A DNA stretch of 64,000 bases from Xanthomonas boreopolis (GTDB lineage: Bacteria; Pseudomonadota; Gammaproteobacteria; Xanthomonadales; Xanthomonadaceae). The notes under the pieces were generated by a model. The model was not told where the DNA came from. It did no database searches and saw only the letters and a list, made by a program, of their open reading frames with translations. Each line of letters opens with the position of its first letter. Positions within the stretch are counted from its first letter, which is position 1. The position numbers and the translations under genes are program-made. The DNA is taken from assembly GCA_014654535.1 (NCBI GenBank), contig BNBA01000004.1, positions 52,805 to 116,804 on the forward strand, read 5' to 3'. This document shows positions 55,936 through 64,000 of the stretch, in pieces.

Positions 55936-56889
55936 ATGGTGCGGATCAGGGGATGGGGAGCGGGCCTGCTGGCGCTGCTCGCGTTGGCCGGATGCGGCCG
56001 CGAGGACGCACCGCAGCCGGCCCGGCCCGCCGAGGCGCTGGACCGGCAGTTCCTGGCCGAGACGCTGGCCTGGCGCGAGCAGCGGCTGGAGGAATTGCGC
56101 AAGCCGGACGGCTGGACCAGCCTGGTCGGCTTGCATTGGCTGGAACTGAAGGCGCACTACATCGGCAGCAGCCCCGACAGCGGCATCCGGCTCGCGGTCG
56201 GGCCGGCCAAGATGGGGCTGGTCTCGGTGGAAGGCGACAAGGTCTGGTTCACCCCGGAGAAGCACGCCGCGCTGACCGTGGACGGCAAGCCGCTCGCCGG
56301 GCGCACCCGTTTCTACAGCGATCGCGACGATGCCCCCACCACGATCGGCTTCGACGAGGGCAAGGGGCGGTTGACCCTGATCCAGCGCGGCGACCGGCGC
56401 GCGCTGCGGGTACGCCACGCCGACGCCGACTCGCGCGTGCGCTTCGCCGGGCTGGACTACTGGCCGGCCGACCCCGCATGGCGCGTCGAGGCGCGCTTCG
56501 TGCCGAACCCGGCCGGCAAGACGATCCCGATCGTCGATATCGTCGGCATCACCACCGAGCAGCCCAATGCCGGCGCGGTCGAGTTCGAGAAGAACGGCAG
56601 GACCTATCGGCTGGAAGCGATCGGCGAGCCGGGGCACGAGCTGTTCATCGTGTTCGCCGACCGCACCAGCGGCCATGGCAGCTACCCGGCGGGCCGCTTC
56701 ATCGACGCGGGCGCGCCGGACGCGCAGGGCAGGGTGGTGCTCGACTTCAACCGCGCCTACAACCCGCCGTGCGCGTTCACGCCGTTCGCCACCTGTCCGC
56801 TGCCGCCGCCGGAGAACCGGCTGGACCTGGTGGTCGCCGCGGGCGAGAAGAACTACCGCAAGCCGCACGCCGGAGCGGGCGCGCCATGA
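55936..56889 (+). CDS. DUF1684 lipoprotein
   Basis: 317 aa. Lipobox LALAGC (Cys20) then the DUF1684 pattern: WREQRLEELRKPDGWTSLVGLHWL, GRTRFYSDRDDAPTTIGF, DFNRAYNPPCAFTPFATCPLPP. Function unknown; a periplasmic, beta-rich protein. It begins two bases after mutL and overlaps the TraB/GumN gene, so it is co-transcribed with both. Confidence 0.85.
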   Translation: MVRIRGWGAGLLALLALAGCGREDAPQPARPAEALDRQFLAETLAWREQRLEELRKPDGWTSLVGLHWLELKAHYIGSSPDSGIRLAVGPAKMGLVSVEGDKVWFTPEKHAALTVDGKPLAGRTRFYSDRDDAPTTIGFDEGKGRLTLIQRGDRRALRVRHADADSRVRFAGLDYWPADPAWRVEARFVPNPAGKTIPIVDIVGITTEQPNAGAVEFEKNGRTYRLEAIGEPGHELFIVFADRTSGHGSYPAGRFIDAGAPDAQGRVVLDFNRAYNPPCAFTPFATCPLPPPENRLDLVVAAGEKNYRKPHAGAGAP

Positions 56890-57917
56890 TGCGGGGCCTG
56901 CCGGCGGCGGTGCTGCGGCGTGCGTGGGCCGGCGATGGGCGCCGTCCCGGATGGGCGGTGGCGTGGATGTGCCTGTTGCTGTGGCTGGTTGCGGCGGGAG
57001 CGCCGGCCGTCGCCTGGGCGGAGAACGCCGCGCATCGCCCGCCGGTGCCGTTGTTGTGGAAGGTCAGCAAGGGCGACGCGCACCTGTACCTGCTGGGCTC
57101 GTTCCACCTGCTCAAGCCGGACGACTACCCCTTGTCGCCCGAGGTCGATCGCGCCTTCGCCGATGCGCGCAGGCTGGTGTTCGAGCTCGCCCCGGACGAG
57201 GTCGATTCGCCCGACCTGGGCAGGAAGATGATGCAGGCCGGACTGCGCAAGGACGGCTCCTCGCTGCGGCAGGAACTGGATGCGCCGACCTGGCAGAAAC
57301 TGCAGGCGTATGCCGCGCGCCGCGGCCTGTCGCCGGAGCTGCTGCAGACCTACCAGGCATGGTTCGTGGGATTGACGATCAGCATCGCGGCGATGACCTC
57401 GCAGGGCATGGACCCGGCCCTGGGGCTGGACCGGCACTTCATGCAGCTGGCGCTCAAGGCCGGCAAGCCGGCCATCGGGCTGGAGCGCGCGGACGAGCAG
57501 ATCGCGCTGTTGGCCGGGATGTCGCCGGAGGAACAGCGGCAGATGCTGGCCGAAGCGCTCGACGACGCGGACGGCGACGCCGGCCAGACCCGGCGCCTGC
57601 ACGATGCCTGGCGCCGCGGCGACGCGGACGTGCTCTGGAAGGAAATGGCCCAGGACATGCGCAGGCAGTACCCGGCGCTCTATCGCCGCATCAATGTCGA
57701 GCGCAACGACCGCTGGGTGCCGCGCCTGGAGCGGATGCTGCAGGCGGCGCCATCGCGCGGCAACGCGATGGTGGTGGTCGGTGCGCTGCACCTGCTCGGC
57801 GAGGACGGCGTGGTCGAAAAGCTGCGCGCGCGCGGTTACGCGGTGGAGCGGGTCGCGCCGCAGGGAAGCGAGGGCAGCGGCGACGGCGAACGCGCCGCCG
57901 CGCGCCAGCGGAGGTGA
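56886..57917 (+). CDS. TraB/GumN family protein
   Basis: 343 aa. N-terminal signal/anchor (about 23-45), then a TraB/GumN fold with LYLLGSFHLLKPDDYPL, GLDRHFMQLALKAGKPAIGLE and VVVGALHLLGEDGVVEKL. The paired GxxH motifs match TIKI-like metalloprotease-type members. Named after Xanthomonas GumN, but no gum genes are near. ATG at 56886 or 56889. Confidence 0.85.
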   Translation: MMRGLPAAVLRRAWAGDGRRPGWAVAWMCLLLWLVAAGAPAVAWAENAAHRPPVPLLWKVSKGDAHLYLLGSFHLLKPDDYPLSPEVDRAFADARRLVFELAPDEVDSPDLGRKMMQAGLRKDGSSLRQELDAPTWQKLQAYAARRGLSPELLQTYQAWFVGLTISIAAMTSQGMDPALGLDRHFMQLALKAGKPAIGLERADEQIALLAGMSPEEQRQMLAEALDDADGDAGQTRRLHDAWRRGDADVLWKEMAQDMRRQYPALYRRINVERNDRWVPRLERMLQAAPSRGNAMVVVGALHLLGEDGVVEKLRARGYAVERVAPQGSEGSGDGERAAARQRR

Positions 57918-57986
57918 ACCGGCAGGGGTTGCGCGATGCGTGCGGGGACGGCCGGGCTTCGCGCGCGGGCGCGACAGACTCCTGTT

Positions 57987-58514
57987 TCAGCGGCCGCCGC
58001 TGCGGGTCTTGCCGGTCGGGCCGGTCGTGCCCGGGGGCGGGGTGGAGCCGCCGCTCCCGGTGCCGGTCGGGCGCCCGAAGCCGGCGCTGAAGCTGCGCTG
58101 GAATTCCTGCCACAGCTCCAGGTTGCGCTCGGTGAGCTGGTTCATCATCGCCCACGGCGTCTGGCCCAGCAGGTTGCCCATCTGCTGGCGGAACTGCTGC
58201 TGTTGCTCCAGGAACACCTGCATGCTGCGCTCCAGGTAGTTGCCCATGAAGCCCTGCAGCGAATCGCCGTAGAAGCGGATGATCTGGCTCAACAGCTGGG
58301 TCGAGAGCATCGGCTCGCCGTCGGATTCCTGGTCGGCGATGATCTGCAGCAACACTGAACGGGTCAGGTCCTCGCCGCTCTTGGCGTCGCGCACCTCGAA
58401 CTCCTCGCCGTCGATGATCAGCTGCCGCACGTCCTCGATCGTGATGTAGCTGGAGATCTCCGTATCGTACAAGCGGCGGTTCGGGTACTTCTTGATGATG
58501 CGCAGTCCAGCCAT
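57987..58514 (-). CDS. phaR: Polyhydroxyalkanoate synthesis repressor PhaR
   Basis: 175 aa. The PHB/PHA accumulation DNA-binding domain opens the protein (RIIKKYPNRRLYDTEISSYITIEDVR), followed by the PHA-binding region (SVLLQIIADQESDGEP, LSQIIRFYGDSLQGFMGNYLERS) and a glycine/proline-rich tail. It senses nascent PHA granules and represses phasin and its own gene. Start at ATG 58514; a longer frame to 58577 lacks similarity. It lies after phaB on the same strand. Confidence 0.93.
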   Translation of the reverse strand: MAGLRIIKKYPNRRLYDTEISSYITIEDVRQLIIDGEEFEVRDAKSGEDLTRSVLLQIIADQESDGEPMLSTQLLSQIIRFYGDSLQGFMGNYLERSMQVFLEQQQQFRQQMGNLLGQTPWAMMNQLTERNLELWQEFQRSFSAGFGRPTGTGSGGSTPPPGTTGPTGKTRSGGR

Positions 58515-58676
58515 GGAGCGGTTACTCGTGACGGTCAGGCGCTCAGGATGGCGCAGCGCAGCAGCGCTTGCAACCAACGAAAGTCAGGGCGGCCGGCGGT
58601 TCCCGGCGCCGGGCATGCTGCGCAGCATGGATTCCGCCGCGATTTCAGCGTGTTGCGCCGGGTGCAGCATCGGCGC

Positions 58677-59417
58677 TCACCAGCCCATGTGGTGGCCGCC
58701 GTTGATGTCGAGGTTGGAGCCGGTGATCCAGGCGGCTTCCTCGGCGACCAGGAACGCGACCGCGTAGGCGATTTCCTCCGGCTTGCCGAGGCGGCCGGTC
58801 GGGATGTCCGCGATGATCTTGGCGCGCACTTCCTCGGGCACCGCCATCACCATGTCGGTGGCGACGTAGCCGGGCGAGACGGTGTTGACCGTGATGCCGA
58901 ACGCGGCGTTCTCGCGCGCCAGCGAGATGGTGAAGCCATGCATGCCGGCCTTGGCCGCCGCGTAGTTGGCCTGCCCGTACTGGCCCTTCAGGCCGTTGAT
59001 CGAGCTGATCTGGATGATCCGCCCCCAGCCGCGCTTGCGCATGCCCTCGATCACCGGGCGGGTGACGTTGAACACCGAGTTGAGGTTGGTGTTGATGACC
59101 TCGTGCCATTGCTCCGGGGTCATGCGGTGGAAGGTGGTGTCGCGGGTGATGCCGGCGTTGTTGACCAGCACCTCGACGGGCCCCAGCCCGGCTTCCACGT
59201 CGGCGACCAGCGCGCGCGCGTGTTCCGGCGAGGCGACGTCGCCGCGGAACAGCGCGATGTCGTAGCCGTCCGCGCGCATGCGCTGCTGCCATTGCCGCGC
59301 CTTTTCCTCGTCGCGGTAGTTGGTGGCGATCCGGTGCCCTTGGTCGGCCAGGCGCTTGCAGATGGCGGTGCCGATGCCGCCGGTGCCGCCGGTGACCAGT
59401 ACGACGCGGGATGTCAT
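58677..59417 (-). CDS. phaB: Acetoacetyl-CoA reductase
   Basis: Short-chain dehydrogenase, 246 aa, PhaB type: NADPH-dependent conversion of acetoacetyl-CoA to (R)-3-hydroxybutyryl-CoA for PHB synthesis. TGGTGGIG cofactor loop, NNAG, and the Ser-Tyr-Lys triad in QISSINGLKGQYGQANYAAAKAG are intact; NYRDEEKA after strand 2 suits NADP. With phaR it indicates PHB metabolism, though no phaC synthase is in the window. Confidence 0.92.
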   Translation of the reverse strand: MTSRVVLVTGGTGGIGTAICKRLADQGHRIATNYRDEEKARQWQQRMRADGYDIALFRGDVASPEHARALVADVEAGLGPVEVLVNNAGITRDTTFHRMTPEQWHEVINTNLNSVFNVTRPVIEGMRKRGWGRIIQISSINGLKGQYGQANYAAAKAGMHGFTISLARENAAFGITVNTVSPGYVATDMVMAVPEEVRAKIIADIPTGRLGKPEEIAYAVAFLVAEEAAWITGSNLDINGGHHMGW

Positions 59418-59515
59418 GCGGGGATGCTCCAGGGAAGCGACGGGAGGGGACCGGCGATTCTAGAGCGTGTCGCGCGCTTTGCGGCGGATGCGGGCCCGGC
59501 CGGACCGGCGGCGCG

Positions 59516-60385
59516 TCAGGCGCGCGACAGCGTGCGCGGAATTCGTTCCGGCCTGAAATGTTGCAGCATGCGCTGCAGCATCCGCTCCGGCGCGGCCTGG
59601 TCGGCCAGGACCGCCGCGTCCTGGCCCAGGCAGCCCCAGGCGCGGCGCAGCGCGGGGGCGGGGTCCGCATCGTCCAGCGGCCGCGCGGCGTCCGACTTGG
59701 AAAGCTTGTGGCCGGCGGCGTCCAGCACCAGCGGCAGGTGCAGATAGCGCGGGATCGGCAGGCCGAGCGCCTCGTGCAGCAGGATCTGCCTGGGCGTGGA
59801 GTCCAGCAGGTCGGCGCCGCGCACCACGTCGGTGATGCCCTGGTCGGCATCGTCCACGACCACCGCCAGCTGGTAGGCCCAGTAGCCGTCCGCGCGGCGC
59901 AGCACGAAGTCGCCGACCTCGGCGTACACGTCCTGCTCGACCGGCCCCTGCAGGCCATCGACGAAGCCGGCGCGGCTCCCGGGCGTTACCCGCAGCCGCA
60001 CCGCCCGGCGCGCGGGCGCGGCGGGGGCGACGCAGCGGTGGTGGATGCCGCCGGCCGCGGCGAGCTCGCTGCGGCTGCACCCGCAGGCGAAGGCCAGGCC
60101 ATCGTGCAGCAGCCGCTCGAGTGCGGCCTGGTACAGCCCGTGGCGCTCGCTCTGGCGCACGACCGCGCCGTCCGGGTGCAGCCCGAACGCGTGCAGCGTG
60201 CGCAGCTGGGCGTCGGCGGCGCCGGGGACGGTGCGCGGCGGATCGATGTCCTCGATCCGCACCCGCCATTCGCCGCCGGCATGGCGGGCCAGCAACCAGC
60301 TGCCCAGCGCCGCCAGCAACGAGCCGAAGTGAAGCGGGCCGGTGGGCGAGGGCGCGAACCGGCCGCGGTAAGGAACCGGGGTCAT
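59516..60385 (-). CDS. gluQ: Glutamyl-Q tRNA(Asp) synthetase
   Basis: GluQRS, 289 aa: truncated GluRS-like enzyme that attaches glutamate to queuosine 34 of tRNA-Asp. HIGH-type motif [17 protein letters not shown]-type HKLSKSD and the Zn-binding ACGCSRSEL...HHRC are present. It thus acts downstream of queG, also in this window. Divergent from htpX. Confidence 0.94.
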   Translation of the reverse strand: MTPVPYRGRFAPSPTGPLHFGSLLAALGSWLLARHAGGEWRVRIEDIDPPRTVPGAADAQLRTLHAFGLHPDGAVVRQSERHGLYQAALERLLHDGLAFACGCSRSELAAAGGIHHRCVAPAAPARRAVRLRVTPGSRAGFVDGLQGPVEQDVYAEVGDFVLRRADGYWAYQLAVVVDDADQGITDVVRGADLLDSTPRQILLHEALGLPIPRYLHLPLVLDAAGHKLSKSDAARPLDDADPAPALRRAWGCLGQDAAVLADQAAPERMLQRMLQHFRPERIPRTLSRA

Positions 60386-60414
60386 GACTGGCTGAATCGT
60401 CAGTCAGGTTCCGT

Positions 60415-60444
60415 CTTGATTTCAAGCCTGCCACCCCGCAGATT
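60415..60444 (+). promoter_or_regulatory. Heat-shock-like promoter for htpX
   Basis: CTTGATT (60415-60421), 12-base spacer, CCCCGCAGATT (from 60434): the layout of sigma-32 promoters (CTTGAA...CCCCAT). It lies about 40 bases before htpX, a known heat-shock gene in E. coli. The same region can be read as a sigma-70 site TTGATT-17-CAGATT. Confidence 0.35.
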
Positions 60445-60485
60445 CGCGGTATCCATCCATTCATCCAGGCGGAGCCTGCGCTTCC

Positions 60486-61364
60486 ATGTTCAACCGTATC
60501 GCCCTTTTCCTCCTCACCAACTTCGCGGTGCTGGTCCTCGCCAGCGTGGTGATGTCGCTGCTGGGCGTGAACCCGTCGCAGATGAGCGGCCTGCTGGTCA
60601 TGGCGGCGATCTTCGGCTTCGGCGGCTCCTTCATCTCGCTGCTGATGTCCAAGTTCATGGCCAAGCGCTCCACCGGCGCGCAGGTCATCACCGAGCCGCG
60701 CAATCCCACCGAGCGCTGGCTGCTCGAGACGGTGCGCCGCCAGGCCCAGGCCGCCGGCATCGGCATGCCGGAAGTGGCGGTCTACGAAGGCCCGGAGATC
60801 AACGCCTTCGCCACCGGCGCCAACCGCAACAACGCCCTGGTGGCGGTGTCCACCGGCCTGCTGCACAACATGACCGAGGACGAGGCCGAGGCGGTGCTGG
60901 GCCACGAGATCGCGCACGTGGCCAACGGCGACATGGTGACGATGGCGCTGTTGCAGGGCGTGCTCAATACCTTCGTGATCGTGCTGGCGCGCGTGGTCGG
61001 CGGCGTGGTGGACAGCGCGATGTCCGGCAACCGCGACGGCGGCCGCGGCTTCGCCTACTACATCATCGTGTTCGTGCTGGAGATGGTGTTCGGCCTGTTC
61101 GCGACGATGATCGCGATGTGGTTCTCGCGCCGGCGCGAGTTCCGCGCCGACGCGGGCGGCGCCCAGCTGGCCGGCCGCCAGAAGATGATCGCGGCGCTGG
61201 AGCGCCTGCAGCTCAACCATGGCCAGAGCACGCTGCCGAACCAGATCGCGGCGTTCGGCATCGCCGGCGGCGTCGGCGACGGCCTGCGCAAGCTGTTCCT
61301 GAGTCATCCGCCGCTGCCCGAGCGCATCGCCGCGCTGCGTGCCGCCAACGGCACGGTGGTCTGA
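60486..61364 (+). CDS. htpX: Membrane-bound heat-shock protease HtpX
   Basis: HtpX M48 zinc protease, 292 aa. Two N-terminal helices (residues 6-25 and 34-55), HEIAH (His140, Glu141, His144), two more helices ([32 protein letters not shown]) and [15 protein letters not shown] for the third ligand. It degrades misfolded inner-membrane proteins with FtsH. It is the second M48 protease in the window. A strong terminator follows. Confidence 0.95.
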   Translation: MFNRIALFLLTNFAVLVLASVVMSLLGVNPSQMSGLLVMAAIFGFGGSFISLLMSKFMAKRSTGAQVITEPRNPTERWLLETVRRQAQAAGIGMPEVAVYEGPEINAFATGANRNNALVAVSTGLLHNMTEDEAEAVLGHEIAHVANGDMVTMALLQGVLNTFVIVLARVVGGVVDSAMSGNRDGGRGFAYYIIVFVLEMVFGLFATMIAMWFSRRREFRADAGGAQLAGRQKMIAALERLQLNHGQSTLPNQIAAFGIAGGVGDGLRKLFLSHPPLPERIAALRAANGTVV

Positions 61365-61368
61365 CCGA

Positions 61369-61401
61369 CGAAGGGCCCGCGTTTGCGGGCCCTTCGCTTT
61401 C
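61369..61401 (+). terminator. Intrinsic terminator of htpX
   Basis: CGAAGGGCCCGC-GTTT-GCGGGCCCTTCG, perfect 12-base arms (61369-61380 and 61385-61396) then CTTTC, five bases after the htpX stop. It may also serve the convergent FimX-like gene. Confidence 0.85.
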
Positions 61402-61430
61402 GGGACCGGGACCAGGCAGGAACGTCGGGA

Positions 61431-63497
61431 TCAGAATTCGAAGTTCATCGCCGGGCTCGCCGGTGCGACGAAGTCGCCTTGCACGTAGTCCACGCCGGCG
61501 CTGAACAGGGCGCTGATCGAGGCGGCATCGGCGACGAACTCGGTCACGGTCACGATGCCGGCGCTGCCGGCCCGCCCGGTGATCTCGCGGATCTTGTCCT
61601 GGCTTTCCTTGCTGCTCGCGACCTCGGCGCTGATGCCGCGGTCCAGGCGCAGGAAGCTCGGGCGGAAATGCGCCAACAGCTGGAAGGAATCCAGGCCAGA
61701 ACCGAACTGCTCCAGCCCGACCTTGCAGCCGAACGCGGCGACCTCGGCGAGGAACTGCTGCGCGTTCTTGAGGTGGGTGAACACCTTCGATTCCTGGACT
61801 TGCAGCCACAGCCGCTCGCCCGGCACGCGCTGGGCGGCAAGCTGTTCGCGGATCGTCGCGAGCATGCGCGGGTTGGCGAACGACTCCGGGCCGATCCGCA
61901 CCATCACATGGGTGGCATGGCCGGCGCGCTGGCGCTCGCCGATCGCCTTGATCGCCCGTTCCACCACCCACAGGTCGATGTCGGCGATCAGGCCGTGCTC
62001 CTCGGCGATGTCCAGGAACACCGACGGCGGCACCAGCTCGCCGTTGCGCTCCAGGCGCAGGAAGCCCTGGTACAGCTCCAGCGGCTCGCCCTGGAGGTTG
62101 AGCACGGGCTGGTAGTGCAGCAGGAAGCCGTTGCCGCGCAGCGCGTCGCGCAGTTGCTCCAGCCAGCGCTGGATGCGTTCTTCCTCGGCGCGATCGACCG
62201 CGCTGGGATCGAAGATGTCCAGGCCGTTGCCGCCCAGCTCGACGCAGGAGCGCACGCACTCCGCGCCGCGCTTGAGCACCTGGCCGATGCTGGCGATCTT
62301 CTCGCCGATCTGGACCCCGCCGATGCTCACCGTGACCGTGACCGACCGGTCGCCGATCGCGAACACGTGCCGGGCGAACGCCTCGCGGACCCGCTCGGCG
62401 GTGGTGGTGGCGCGCAGGTAGTCGCCTTCCATGAGGACGGCGAAGCTGTTCTCGCCGAAGCGGGCGACGGTGACGTCCTCGTCCAGCAGGGAGGCCAGGT
62501 AGCGGGCCATCGCCGCGATCAGCGCATCGGCCGAGTCCAGGCCGATCTCCGGCAGGATGCGGGCGTAGTGGTCGGGTTCGATCAGCAGGAAGCCGGACTG
62601 CCGGCCGCCGCGGCTGGCCTGGGCCACCGCGTTCTCCAGCGCCATCATGAAGGTCGGGCGGTTGAGCAGCCCGGTGACGGCATCGCGCTGGCGCAGTTCC
62701 TCGACCTCGCGCGCCAGTTCCGGGTCCAGCTCCTCGCGCTTGCGGAACACCACCTGGACGCAGGCCTCGCCCTCGTAGGTGGCGGTGGCGAACTCCATCG
62801 TCGCCGGGAACGTGCCGCCTTCCAGCGTGCGCGCATCGACCTTGTACTGCGCCGGCGGCGGCTCGCCGCGCGACATCGACTTGAGCAGCTGCTTGAAATC
62901 CTCGACGTGCTGCGGGGCGATCATGTCCAGCAGCGAGATGCCTTCCACGTCCTCGAACGACTCGAACCCGAACATCTCCAGGTAGGCGTCGTTGGCGCGG
63001 ATGTGCATGCCTTCGTGGACGTAGGCGATCGGGTCGCGCGAGGAGGCGATCAGCGCGTCGCAGCGGCGCTCGGTCTCGCGCATCTGCGCCTCGATCCGGC
63101 GCAGGTCGCGGCGGGCGAGCAGGTCGGCCCATTCCCTGCGGACCACCGCCAGCAGGTGCTCGGGGCGCTGGCGCAGCGCGATCGCGCGGACGCCGTGCGC
63201 GGCGGCCTCGACCCATTCGTCCTCGTCGATGCGGTCGGCGAGCAGGACCAGCGGCACGTCCTTGCCGCTGGCGGCGATGCGCTGCTGCAGGGCCGGCATC
63301 GGGATGGCCAGGGAACGGGCGGCGAGCACCAGGTCGATCTGGCCGCCCAGCATCGTTGCCATGTCCTCCGCGTTCTGCGGGCGCGAGGGGCGCACCGCGA
63401 TGCCGCTGTTGCGCAGATGGGTGACGATGCCCTCCGCGCTCTCTCCGCTGTCGTCGACGATCATCAGGCGGAGCGTGAGGTCTTTGCCGTTCTGCAT
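61431..63497 (-). CDS. FimX/Filp-like cyclic-di-GMP receptor (REC-PAS-degenerate GGDEF-EAL)
   Basis: 688 aa, close to the 691 aa of Pseudomonas FimX. Order: degenerate receiver (about 8-125; the phosphoacceptor position is Ala in IDLVLAARS), PAS (about 145-250), GGDEF-like domain with RFGENSF in place of RxGGDEF, and EAL-like domain where the EAL motif reads QGF (LYQGFLRL), the DDFG motif EQFG and the Asn site VRIGPES. Both enzyme sites are dead, so it should be a c-di-GMP receptor, as for FimX and Xanthomonas Filp, which act with PilZ and PilB in type IV pilus motility. No pilus gene lies beside it. Confidence 0.88.
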   Translation of the reverse strand: MQNGKDLTLRLMIVDDSGESAEGIVTHLRNSGIAVRPSRPQNAEDMATMLGGQIDLVLAARSLAIPMPALQQRIAASGKDVPLVLLADRIDEDEWVEAAAHGVRAIALRQRPEHLLAVVRREWADLLARRDLRRIEAQMRETERRCDALIASSRDPIAYVHEGMHIRANDAYLEMFGFESFEDVEGISLLDMIAPQHVEDFKQLLKSMSRGEPPPAQYKVDARTLEGGTFPATMEFATATYEGEACVQVVFRKREELDPELAREVEELRQRDAVTGLLNRPTFMMALENAVAQASRGGRQSGFLLIEPDHYARILPEIGLDSADALIAAMARYLASLLDEDVTVARFGENSFAVLMEGDYLRATTTAERVREAFARHVFAIGDRSVTVTVSIGGVQIGEKIASIGQVLKRGAECVRSCVELGGNGLDIFDPSAVDRAEEERIQRWLEQLRDALRGNGFLLHYQPVLNLQGEPLELYQGFLRLERNGELVPPSVFLDIAEEHGLIADIDLWVVERAIKAIGERQRAGHATHVMVRIGPESFANPRMLATIREQLAAQRVPGERLWLQVQESKVFTHLKNAQQFLAEVAAFGCKVGLEQFGSGLDSFQLLAHFRPSFLRLDRGISAEVASSKESQDKIREITGRAGSAGIVTVTEFVADAASISALFSAGVDYVQGDFVAPASPAMNFEF

Positions 63498-63636
63498 TCA
63501 GGTCTCCCCGGGGACGGGGTTTAATACATGATCGGGTGCATCGGAGTCCATTGAGAGGGATGGGGGATCCGGGACCGGGGAGCCGCGAAAAGCGACGTCG
63601 TTCGCACATCGCATCCCGAATTCCCGATCCCGGCCC

Positions 63637-64000
63637 CTAGGCCGCCTCGCCGGCGGCATGGCCCGAGGCCCAGGCCCACTGGAAGTTGTAGCCGCCCAGC
63701 CAGCCGGTGACGTCCAGCACCTCGCCGACGAAGTACAGGCCCGGCACGCGGCGCGACTCCATGGTCGAGGACGAGACCTGGTCGGTGGACACGCCGCCCA
63801 GCGTGACCTCGGCGGTGCGGTAGCCCTCGGTGCCGCTGGCCACCAGCGGCCAGGCGGACAGCAGCTCGGCCGCGGCACGCAGTTCGCGCTCGTCCAGCTG
63901 GCGGACCGGCTTGTCCGGCAGCCAGACCTCGCACAGGCGCTGGGCGAAGCGGCGTGGCAGCACGTCGCCCAGCACGGTGCGCAGCTCGGAGGCCCCGCGC
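63637..64000 (-). CDS. HI0933/BaiN-family FAD-dependent flavoprotein, C-terminal part
   Basis: Partial: the 3' end of a gene that runs off the right edge of the window. The last ~120 residues match the HI0933/YhiN flavoprotein family: LSAWPLVASGTEGYRTAEVTLGGVSTDQV, MESRRVPGLYFVGEVLDVTGWLGGYNFQWAWASGHAAG. FAD-binding N-terminus is outside the window. Function in the family is largely unknown (some are enoyl/flavin reductases). Confidence 0.9.
   Translation of the reverse strand, partial: RGASELRTVLGDVLPRRFAQRLCEVWLPDKPVRQLDERELRAAAELLSAWPLVASGTEGYRTAEVTLGGVSTDQVSSSTMESRRVPGLYFVGEVLDVTGWLGGYNFQWAWASGHAAGEAA

Overview
This is a GC-rich (roughly 70 %) chromosomal segment of a gammaproteobacterium, most likely a Lysobacteraceae/Xanthomonadaceae member (Lysobacter, Luteimonas, Stenotrophomonas or a relative). 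I base this on three things. The housekeeping gene order is proteobacterial (petABC-sspAB, phoH-ybeY-corC, xseA-queG). There is a FimX/Filp-like receptor protein with dead GGDEF and EAL domains. The intergenic repeats (tandem CCCGAAT heptamers and GTGGGAGCGGCTTC-type palindromes) are of the kind seen in these genomes. No phage, insertion sequence, CRISPR array or rRNA operon is visible; one tRNA gene is present. Species cannot be fixed from this window.

Layout. 0.26-13.4 kb is a polyamine locus: a putrescine-type aminotransferase, two tandem PotF-like lipoprotein binding proteins, then an EmrA-EmrB-outer-membrane-factor efflux operon sitting in the middle, then the ABC ATPase and two permeases (PotG/H/I) and an aldehyde dehydrogenase. 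13.6-24.6 kb holds, on the minus strand, corA, a DUF4105 (Lnb-like) gene, corC, a secreted orphan, ybeY, phoH and miaB. This is the conserved miaB-ybeZ-ybeY-ybeX block, with a DUF4105 gene where E. coli has lnt, and it is interrupted by a plus-strand tetR-hlyD-ABC export operon. 24.9-35.5 kb carries a lytic transglycosylase, the cytochrome bc1 operon petABC, sspA-sspB, a DUF3301 gene, the large helicase lhr and an H-NS-like gene. A tRNA-Ala(CGC) gene with a clear promoter and terminator follows at 35.7 kb.

35.85-39.9 kb is the most interesting stretch: a tightly coupled minus-strand operon DUF3348 - DUF802 (four membrane helices plus a ~500-residue helical tail) - OmpA/MotB-like protein with the stator-type membrane aspartate - DUF2894. 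It looks like an ion-driven MotAB/ZorAB-type stator with two soluble partners, unlinked to flagella or to Zorya nucleases. 40-49.9 kb has rnd, a SUMF1-domain lipoprotein, an M48 protease, a VirJ/AcvB-family protein, xseA, queG, nnrDE and tsaE. 50-61.4 kb has an AmiC-type amidase, a divergent MocR-regulator/DMT-transporter pair, mutL with endonuclease motifs, DUF1684 and TraB/GumN proteins, phaR, phaB, gluQ and htpX. The window ends with the FimX-like protein and a truncated HI0933-family flavoprotein.

In most of the window genes are closely packed, often with 4-nt ATGA/GTGA overlaps. The only gene-free stretch above 300 bases is 8657-9007, which holds a large palindrome and a candidate promoter. 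Because of the GC content, long spurious frames lie opposite almost every real gene; they are omitted. All family assignments come from reading motifs and sequence by eye; no database search was possible.
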